From Anseranas semipalmata (lineage: Eukaryota; Chordata; Aves; Anseriformes; Anseranatidae): a stretch of 64,000 nucleotides of DNA. The notes under the pieces were generated by a model. That model was not told where the DNA came from and searched no databases. It saw only the letters and a list, made by a program, of their open reading frames with translations. The position numbers were made by a program, and so were the translations under genes. Shown here piece by piece: positions 26,001 to 64,000 of the stretch (positions within the stretch are counted from its first letter, which is position 1; every line of letters starts with the position of its first letter). Where the stretch lies: contig VXAA01001410.1 of assembly GCA_013399115.1 (NCBI GenBank), positions 62,001 through 126,000 on the forward strand. Reading direction: 5' to 3'.

Positions 26001-29000
26001 CTCTGGGAGAGAAAACTTCACATTTTAATGAAAACACCAATGACCCTTGCAGCTCCGAGCTACAGCTCCATGCTAAATGACTGCAGCATGTTGTTTTATT
26101 ATAGCTCAGTACTTACATAAAAGCGTGAGTCAGACTGCATAACATAATTAATGAAAACGCAGAGGCTAAAAAGTAACCTGAACTGCATTTAAATACTCTT
26201 ACGATCGCAATCTGCTTTTTAAATTAAGGTGGTGAAATAATGGAGCTTGGGTTATGCAATCTCAGCGCTCAAACACTTCCAGCCACTCACCTCGGTCCCA
26301 GCCTCCCCTGGCAATGGCTGCTGTGCTGCACATCAATAGCAAGGACAAAGTGGGTGCTTCAGCCATCTCTTAGCACAGCTCCTCTCGGCCACATAGCTGC
26401 TGCCCGTTGTCTTTCCCCATCTGTGGATGGAGGATGTTTTCGTGGCAGCTTGGCGATGGGAAGAATGGGAAAGTGTTTGTAGACGCTGAAAGGCAGAGAG
26501 CAGCAAGGCTGCATGGGCTGAAGGAGCGAGGGAGAACATCTGCAGAACATCATGCATAGCACATGCACTTCCCTGGCCTGCTTCAAGCATTGATCCACAA
26601 CTTCCCATACACTCTCTAAAATGCAAAGGAAACAGACAGGAATCCCCATGTCCACGTACAATATGCTAGCACCTACCTAGTTGCCACAATATCTCCCATT
26701 GCTCCCTGAGCCCCCAGAAAGCGACCATGACCTGGATTTCAGTAATTAGGTTGGCCCATGCTCCAAATTTACAAGGACTTGGCATCTATCACCTCATAGA
26801 GAAAAGGAGGGGAGACACCCATTGAGTTGTACAGGAGTTACACATCCCCAAGCAGACCCTTAAGGACTGTCCCAAGCAGGCCTACAAGGAGCAGAGGAAT
26901 GGCAGGTGGGCTCTCCCCACCTTGCCTTCCAGTTTATGGATGTTCGATCTCCCACCCCTGTAAAGACCAGAACCAGCACTGGGGACAAGCTCAACAGGAG
27001 TGGTTTGAGGGCAAAGGAGTCAGCTGCCTCTGCGCACATCACAGCAAGAGAGCGGTGAACTCCACTGAAGCGGTCTCCTATTAACCTGGGTGCACTGAGC
27101 CAGACCTTGTGACTCCTAGAAGGTGAGCAGAGGCAAGCACAGGCCCAGAGCCCAGGACCATCATTTGCCCTTCTCGATTCTGACAGCTGGGAAGGAAGAG
27201 CGAGGCACAGAAACCTGGAGAACTGGTAAACCCAGTGAAGATGAAGAGACCCCAACTCTGAGAGGTTACGTTGAAGTGAGCATAGTTCAGGTCCAAGTAA
27301 GAGTTAAATAGAATGTTCAATGTCTTTTTCTTTTTCTTTTTAGAAATCAGGGCCGTTAATTACAGAAAAGCTGCATTTTGAACATAGCTGGATTTTTCAG
27401 GTGGGCAGGACCTTGAACTAGGATTCGGGGAGGAGATTTGGAGATGGAGGGGAGGAATTGAATGCACTGGGTTAAGGGACAGGTAAAATAATTCTCTAGC
27501 AAAGGGGAAAAGAGTACATTTCCTATATTCTTAGATAGAAAATAGGTTTAATGCTTATGAAACAAAATTAAGCATAAAAGTTACATAAGCTGTAGAAGCG
27601 AAGACAAAAACAGCAGAGAGAAAGACTACCAATGGAGTCCCATCTCTGAAGACATGCCAGGCCTCTAGTATTATTCATTACATATAAATGAAGTAATGTG
27701 CTTACCTCAGTTAGATAATATGGGATATTCCTGAAAGACATGCTTAGAGTTCACTGTAATGAATTTTAGAAGAGACATGACACAGCAACGTTTCATTATT
27801 TTAATTTTAAAAGATAGAACAATAATCTTGACAACAGCTGCAAATGTATTACCAGCCACCTTTGTCCACAAAACTGAACATACAGTGCACAGTACAAAAA
27901 TGTTCTGGGCCAGAAACATTCTGTTTTGTCTAAATTTGGGCAGAACTTAACATACTGCAATGCCATTTACTGCTACTACTGTTCAAGTCCAGCAGAATAA
28001 CTAAACAAATAGCTAGCAGCAGATTTTAAGCAGAACAAAGGCGGCATGAGGGATACACGACATTCTCTAATTGCTGCAACAAATGACTACAGTTGGCTTT
28101 AAGCAAACCTCAACGATTAGAGCTACCCTCAAAAATACAACCCAACTCTCAGGAGCAGCAGTACACAGCGACAGATAAGTTGTTATTGCCACAAAGCAGA
28201 ACTGCTGAAATAGCTAATCTAAATAAAGGGCCAATATACAGCAAGGGTGAGTTTCAAAAGCAACCTAAAGAACACCTAAAAATAAGTTGAGATTCACTTT
28301 CCAGTGTCAGTATACACAGTATAATTAACACTGTATTATTACCACTTATCAAACAGCATTTGCAAACATGAAATCACTAGGCAGGAAATTCATGGGACAC
28401 AGTGGTAAGGTTCTGCTAGGAGGCTTCCCGGTATCTCATACTGAGTTAAGGTAAAAGACATCTCTGCAAATAAAATTCTGCATCCTATTTCAGAATTAAT
28501 TGCATGTTCTTTACAACCATTTCTCTAGGGTTCTCAAACGTTAACATTTCCACATGTAAAAATAAATAAATAATAATCATCCGTTAAAAATGTATGAAAA
28601 AAAAAAGTTTACAAAGTGCACATACCATCTCTCAGGAGATGGCTATTTCTGTCTGTTGAAAATTAATACTGTATGTTAGGGAAGGACAATTTCAGTTTTT
28701 ACCTCATACAGATGAAAGTGGAGCTGTCACTTAACTACTGCGTGCTGCCTCCTTCTGGGTACTGGAGATTAATGTTTAGGTGGAATATGGAGTCATAGTT
28801 TGACATACTGATGGAATCTTTGGAGAAGAATTTCCTGGTGAGGGTTGCTGAACTGAAGGGAGGGATGGAGAGAAAAGATCCTGCAAAGATTCAGGTACAA
28901 CCCTTACCGTGTTGTGTGAATCCACAGACTAGACAGCTGTGGAGATAGGACTAAGCTCTTTTTTTTTTATGGTGTAGGAGATCCAAACAGCCTTTATCTT

Positions 29001-32000
29001 CATCAACTCTAGAACAAACTGCAAGCTTTACATGCCTGAAGTTGGCCAACGTGCATACCTCTTGTGAAGCCAAAATAATGCCAGTCTATATGCAACCCTC
29101 CTGTAACCTCACCTTATCAATTAGCACTAGTGGATGCTCAAAGGCTGCTCTGCTGTTGTAGTTTAGTTCATATTTTGCAGAATACAGCTTCAGATACTTG
29201 CACCTGACAGGGCCTAACTGTGCAGGAAAAGAAAATCAAAAAACAATATTTAAAATGCTTCTTTTTTCATGATACCTTAGCATAATCTGTATTCGAAGAG
29301 ACACAGAACAGTAAGTTTCCAGTCTAATGCATCATGGTCAAAGCATACTCACCAGCCTTTTCTCATATACCATCTGTTAGGCATCCAGCTGGGAAAGAAA
29401 GATCAAAATGTGGTGTCTAAAAGGAAGACATCCCATTTAAGGAAGGCAATAGCACTTGGATTAGCACAGGAAGATGGCAATAGCCTCACTGTCATTGCAG
29501 CTTTCCTCCCACCCTCATTCAAATGTAATACAATGGATGTGGAGGAGACCGGGAGGCTATTTGAACCTATTGTAGCATCTAAACATGCAAGAGCATCAAC
29601 TTTTAGAAGCCTGAAGTCCCCATATAACTGATAAGCTGAGTAGAGAAACTTCCAGAGAACAGGTCTGGATACTCAAGTCTGATGGCAGGGCTTGGACAGC
29701 CCTCAGCATCAGCTCTTCCTGATGGATACTCACAATAACCACACTGTCTAGAGATTATTTACTGTCCCCACTTTACAGCCAAAGCTGTACTTTTACTTTT
29801 CTTTAATGGGTCAAACCCTCAGAATCTAATCACAAGGGGAGAAAAGATAGCAATGAAAGCCCGGTAGTTCCATTGCTAGTAAAATGCATCATGTTTCACA
29901 TTTTCAAAAAACACTGTAGAGAAAATTTCTTCTCCACTGAAGGATCTTCAGTTATTCAAGTCTGTGTGGGGAAGTATTTTAGAAACATCAGCTCTTCTGT
30001 GTCTAATTACTCAGGACAAGAGTTTATGAATTGGTGTTAAAATTGTGGCTATTTTCTCCTAAAAATTAGCCTTTAGACATCCATGCACCTTCAGTATCAC
30101 AAACATACATACATAAGGAAGGCTCTAGTCTGACTCCTGACTTTCCATCATTTTGTTCAGCCTAGTAATGCATGGGACGTGATGACACACAATTATAGGC
30201 AATTTGTTCCAATATCTGGGAAACAAGAACTCACATCTGCAGTTAATCATTTCATGCTTTTTCTGAACCATAAATCATTTTTGCAAAGGAAGATAACACG
30301 GATATGAGAGATAATTAAATGTGACATTTTCCACAAATCAAATGCTTCCTACAAATCTGTCGATAACATCACAGAACAGCAAAGCCTTCCAAATTGCTCT
30401 GGTGTTTATAATGATGATTGTCATCTCTCTGAGGCTCATTTGAGGCACAATATGATATGCATTGTATGCTACCCTAATGCAGAATTGTCACTGCTAACCT
30501 AGGAGGTAATTTCACTGTACTACTCCAAATCCTATCAATGCCAAACACCACTGCCTTGGCTGAAATAAATTCCCACTTGAAACTGTTCCTTTCATTTGCT
30601 GAACTGCAGGTGACACCTAGAGTCTATTCATAGCCTGGCCTATGCTTTGAGATGCAGGCTCAGAGTAAAATTTTGGCCCATGTATGAGCCAGGTGATGCT
30701 TTCCAGATGAATACATTCATCACAAACTCCAACACAGGACCTAAAAATGGGAGTAAATTGGGCAGAAGCTGAAGTAGTAAAGCATGGACTTCTTTTTGAA
30801 GCAAGACTAGATTTAACTAAAATGTTAATGCTTATAAGGTTAGAAAATACCATTCAAAAATTAGACAAATGCTTATACTCCATTTTAAGTAAAAAGTTTA
30901 GTTCAGTTCCAAAATAATTTTAAGGTTTTCAGTCTGGTGAGAGATAAACGTTTTCACTGTGGGGTCCAACTTGGAGGATATTTTGTGTTATTATTTTCCC
31001 AGTTTCACCATCAAAATGAAACAAACAACTCATCAGACTTCCCACTGTTCCTCTATGACCCTAGCTGGAGTTTTACCCTGAAGAATAACTTTCTTTAGAT
31101 TTAACAAGCTTTATCTTTTTAAATCATCTTCCAGCAAGTGAAAAATCAAGCTTGTGCCGCCATGTCAACACATGATTCCTCCGAAAATAAATGCTGGTTT
31201 GTGGTGCAAATAAGCAAGACAATTCAGACTCCGATTCTGTAATAGAGAGGTAGTTTAGGTGCCAAAAGTTAGGTTTGGTTTCACTTTGAGGATGCTGATA
31301 CAAAAAAATCTAGTATTTAAAGAAAGACTACTATGATAAAAGAAAGGTCATAAAACATATATGCTTGATATTTGTGCTCTACTTCATCAGCTCACAGCAT
31401 CTGTGGCATAAGATGAAAAGCAGGCTAAAACTAGACTAAGCTTGCTTCACTGCCCAGTTTGACCAGGATTTCAGATGAAAGTGAAGAACAGATGAAGAAG
31501 GAAAATGAAGTCAACTGGAACTACTATTGACATTTGATTCCCTACTTAAGATTCTTAATGGGAACTCCATTTTCAAAGACGACTCAGAAATTTCTGAGGA
31601 TTGGGGGTCTCAAATTGGGCAAAAGCATTATCTTCAATGACATATCCAAATTTTAATAGAAAATATTTATAAACAAATTGTTTTTATTAAAACTAAGATT
31701 CTATTTTTAACAAAAATAATAAAAACAAATGTAACTGATAATATTAGCACTTTTAAAGATTGCTTGCAAACTTCCCCACAGTTTCAAGCCACTCAAACCA
31801 AAACAAATATAATTTGGGGGGTGGGGGAGAATGGACATTATATCTTAAGGTTTTGGATTCACCTCTAAATATATTTACTGACTATACAGCAGGACAGCAA
31901 TGGATGACAAAATTTTAACCTACATTTAGCTATCAGTTTTTCAGTTCTCCATATGTTGTTATCAATCTAGATTTCCTGCAATTTCTACATTGTGAAGAAC

Positions 32001-33721
32001 AGCATTTCTATCTCTCAAACAAGTAAGATTTGATGGCCTTTATTCTTCGCAGAAATCTTTGAACACTGGTGTTTTGACCTACATGGAGTGATACATCCTC
32101 TGAAAGCTTGTTTTTTGTTTTTTTGTTTTTCCCCAATATTTTATGTAAGGAGTATGTTTCCAAATATTCACATTTGTTTCCATAGTACTAATATGATATT
32201 CAAAAGAGAAACATTTGTAGAAAAATAAGGGATAAGCGTAGCTATAGATTAATTTACCAGTTCAAATAGGAAGCTGTGTTCCAATTCTGAAAGATTCAAA
32301 GGAAATGTTTTTCATTCAGTTTACCAATCTTCCTTTGTTTCATACCCTGAACAATTACATGCCACGCAATTATATTATTATCCAATCTTGCAAACAGACA
32401 TGTGCTGCCCTTGAAAAATATTATAATCCTATCTTATTATAGTGCTACTACTGTTTAAATGCTGCAGTAGCCCACAACTACACGAAAGAGCATGCTCTTC
32501 TCACGTGACCTGAATAACTCCCCAGAGGATGGCAGATCTAAGCGGGTATAAAGATCGCTTTAGGAAACTAAATAGCAAAATTACTCCTGAACACTTGTTG
32601 TGGTTAATAAGATTAATGACTGAATTGGCCAAAACCTACTCTTATCATTAAATCTACTGCTAACTTACAGGAGGAAGTTCAGGAGAAAAAAACTACTCTG
32701 GTTAATAACTAACATGCATGGGCACACTTGAACAGGATCCCAGCCCATTCAGAGAAAATTCCACAGTTGTGCAAAGTATTCTGGCATGTGCTTTAATCCT
32801 GTCACTTTACTACATGCTCTGTTGAATCAAGGTCTTTGCTAACTATGCCCAAAACCAGTATGTGTTTCATCTCAGTGATTCATCAGGTGGGACAGCCATG
32901 TGGACATATTCCCTCTGTTCAATGACATTGGAAGATCTTGGCTAGAGCTGTCAACTGAATGAAAAACATGGTAATAGCATATAGTTCTGGAATTTTTTTA
33001 GGGATTTGTTACGATTTATTTTCATAAGAGGCTCTTTGATCACATTGAACCAAGTCTACCTTTTATACAGTGCACTAAAATGACCCAGAGAATGCTAGAG
33101 CACTGACACTTTATACCCCTTCATCTGCTGACTATTTCTAGTGTGCAACTGACCAGTGAATTGGCTTTCCTTAGTGGGCTGCTTGGTCCCCAGCCTGAAA
33201 TCCTGCACACTGCATAGCCCAACAAGCAAACAGAAAAGTTGTTTGTTATCCATCAGAACATTATGGCTTCTTGTCTTTCAAATAACAAAGCACAGACTCA
33301 TTCTGAATCTGCTTGTACTGTATCGCTACTGTCTTCTAGGCCGTTTTTGACCCAGGAGGAGATATGTAAAGCAGACATTACTTACTAAATGGCTACCTAG
33401 AGAGTTTGCTTGCTCCATATCCCCCTCCAGCAGAGGTGTTCATCATCTGTACCCCCATCACCAGAAGGGACAGAGAAAGCCAGTCTGATCTCTGTACAAG
33501 GTCAAATGCTCACGAGCTTCAGGGGAAACATAATCTGTCCAAGAAGCCTGGGTTAAAAACTTGTGCATGAAAGTGCAGAATGCATTAAAATTTCACTTGG
33601 AGCCTTAATATCCAAGGCAAAGAGTACAACCCTTCCCCACTTTCAAATGGGCAAAGTGACAGGAGCTGAACACCACTGAAATCAGGAGTACCTGTGGTAC
33701 CCCTCAGTAGTTGAGAGTCTT
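23086..33721. other. Interval between converging SRPX and SYTL5
   Basis: 10.6 kb between the SRPX poly(A) site and the SYTL5 stop codon. It is probably spacer plus SYTL5 3' UTR at the right-hand side. Seen here: a run of 16 T at 25379-25394, scattered minus-strand open frames at 23986-24567 and 26333-27255, and AT-rich sequence from 27.5 kb onward. Candidate minus-strand AATAAA signals include 33015-33020 and 31682-31687, but none can be assigned. No gene, RNA or repeat family was recognised with confidence. Confidence 0.6.
33015..33020 (-). terminator. Candidate SYTL5 polyadenylation signal
   Basis: The plus-strand tttatt reads AATAAA on the minus strand, about 700 bases downstream of the SYTL5 stop. 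It is the first such hexamer noticed in the 3' direction, but the following sequence is not clearly GT-rich. Another candidate is at 31682-31687. Which is used, if either, cannot be told from sequence. Confidence 0.3.
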
Positions 33722-62253
<28,532 letters not shown>

Positions 62254-64000
62254 CTGATGAAAACAAGGAATAAAAAAAATGTTTTAAAACTCACAAGATC
62301 TCTCCCAGAAACAGCAAACTGGCTGAAATACCATGAAGTGCACTTTTCTATTCATTTCATGCCTGAACTATGGACAACTCTGGATATAATGGTCAATAAA
62401 GTACCAAATCTGGATATCAAGCTGATTCCTACAAACAAAAGCATCATCATATTTACACTAAACTACTCTAAGAAACAGAACATCAAAACATGGTGACTTC
62501 CTGCTTTGAATCAAAAGTACCTTTTTTGAAAATTCTCATATTTTTACAGTATATACACAGCAAAGAATTTTTGATCGTGTGTGTACTTTCTTGTAGCAAA
62601 TTACACCATGTGTATTTTCTCTTAAAGATCTCTTTGCAGTTTCTACAATTGTATACAGCAATGCCCCAAACACACTACTTTCCAAAAACATAACATCACC
62701 CCCTTGCCCTGCACTATGTGGTCAGACAGAAATGAAATGAGGTGTTGCAAAGTAACAGTACGCTTCACAGACTTACAAACAACAATAGTGTGGTAAGGTT
62801 TCCCATGATGCTAAGTTTCAGAAGGAGCTGGCCCCAAAATGGCTTTGCTAAAGCAAATCCACTCATGAGATATATGAGCATGGAACCTGAGTGAGGAAGA
62901 AGGAGCAAGGAAGGAAGAGGAGAAGCAATGAATCACTCCTAAGAGAAGCAGCCCATTTCTTGCAGGATTAAATTTATGGGGAATGTCACCAATGGAAAAC
63001 ATTTCAGGCCACAAACTGAAAAAGGCTGAAAACCACTAAACTAAGTAACAGACAATAAAAAATGATTTGTTTCTCATAGGTAAATGTGATCTGTACAATG
63101 GATTCAAATTAAAAGAGGATTAGAAAAGTAAATTTTAATTCACTCTCACTATAGCTACCAATTAGCATGATTTAGAGCAATATCTAGGTTCCACTACAAT
63201 AGATGCACTAAGCTTATTCTTTCTTCGCCTTCATTTGAGAAGCCAGAGGTGCTCTGATGCTCTTTTTCCCACTACTAAACAGAGAGAAATTACTTATGTA
63301 AATTTCCTAAACGACTGGAGCAAGAAGTCCACACCCAGCACTCCTCAGAAATCAAAAAGGTGTAGAAAGCTATCTATCCACCCTATGTTTGGGATCCATA
63401 GCTCCACCCATGACAGAAACATTCATCCAATTTTTCCTTCCACTCACCCAATAGCCTCAAGTTATGTCCAGACACCACCCATGCAACCATATATTCAATG
63501 CACCTGTCAATGTCCCTGGAGAATATGTGAGCGCTCCTCTAAGGGCATAGCCTAACTGGGGTTACAGGCTGTAAAATGACCAGCAATGCATCTGTTTATT
63601 CGAAAGAAAGGAGTGCTGCTTGAGTGTTAGACTAAATTTACACAGCTGGAAGCTGAAGGAAAACATGACTTGTAAACTGAACCAACCGGTATACATAAAA
63701 AACAGGCCTTCCAAATACTGTTTCTTGCATTTGCTTCCTCAGCAAAACCGCTTTTAGAGACTCTCTGTTACTTCAAAGTATAAACAGGAAAAATCCAGGA
63801 GTAAAATTGCCTTCTTTCTGCTACCTTTATAGCTGAAAGGTAATTACAGCTGCATTTCCTAGGAGACAGCAGTTTACTTATAGTAAGCAGATTTTAAATG
63901 AAGACTGTTTCTAACTCTGCAAAATTTGAGGCTGATGTGGAACACTGGAGAGATTCAAAAGAAAATCCATCCAACCATGTTCAGCTGTAATCTGATTTAT
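62254..64000 (-). other. SYTL5 intron running off the window
   Basis: No further SYTL5 exon was recognised, so the N-terminal Slp homology (Rab27-binding) exons and the promoter lie beyond 64000. Plus-strand frames at 62149-62496 and 63235-63555 have no recognised product. Confidence 0.6.

Noticed and set aside
26333..27255. Overlapping minus-strand frames of 97-131 residues
   Set aside because: Several frames overlap in a locally GC-richer patch; there is no family similarity and no splice context.
62295..62322. 28-base phase-compatible mini-exon on the minus strand just upstream of the exon at 62128-62253
   Set aside because: The intron between them would be only 41 bases, too short for a vertebrate intron, and the residues do not resemble SYTL5.

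Overview
This is a vertebrate, almost certainly avian, genomic window. It contains several CR1 non-LTR retrotransposon copies with the typical 3' end (attctgtgattct), short genes by vertebrate standards, and two spliced genes whose translated exons closely resemble vertebrate SRPX and SYTL5. No bacterial, plasmid or phage content was seen. In human the same two genes are neighbours in Xp11.4 (SYTL5-SRPX-RPGR-OTC). In birds this block is expected to be autosomal, on the chromosome 1 homologue, but that placement is inference. Comparisons with human proteins are from memory; no alignment was run.

Positions 1-23085, plus strand: SRPX, lacking only its first (signal peptide) exon, which must lie upstream of the window. 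Nine coding exons were placed at 3212-3271, 9555-9746, 10395-10571, 15310-15436, 17484-17605, 18227-18406, 18860-18993, 20314-20435 and 22539-22719. All use GT-AG introns and all phases agree. They encode an acidic N-terminal linker, sushi 1, sushi 2, one HYR domain over two exons, sushi 3, and the C-terminal DUF4174 (peroxiredoxin-like) domain. A poly(A) signal lies at 23061.

Positions 23090-33721: a 10.6-kb interval between two converging genes. It may be largely SYTL5 3' UTR plus spacer. It holds some open frames but no gene I can support.

Positions 33722-64000, minus strand: the 3' two thirds or more of SYTL5 (synaptotagmin-like 5, a Rab27 effector). Thirteen exons with mutually consistent phases run from 62253 down to the stop at 33722. 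They cover part of the serine-rich linker, a 66-base cassette exon, C2A and C2B. The N-terminal Slp homology (Rab27-binding) domain lies beyond position 64000. One intron has a GC-AG donor, and an old CR1 tail sits about 40 bases from the acceptor of the main C2B exon.

Repeats: four or five CR1 pieces, the best being 55632-56742, whose reverse-transcriptase frame is broken by a single stop. There are also two purine minisatellites (19-base unit in SRPX intron 9, 20-base unit in a SYTL5 intron), several A/T homopolymers, and four isolated N bases. The N at 45986 joins two near-identical flanks and looks like an assembly false duplication. I found no convincing undescribed system; the observations of interest are at the level of gene structure, repeats and assembly.
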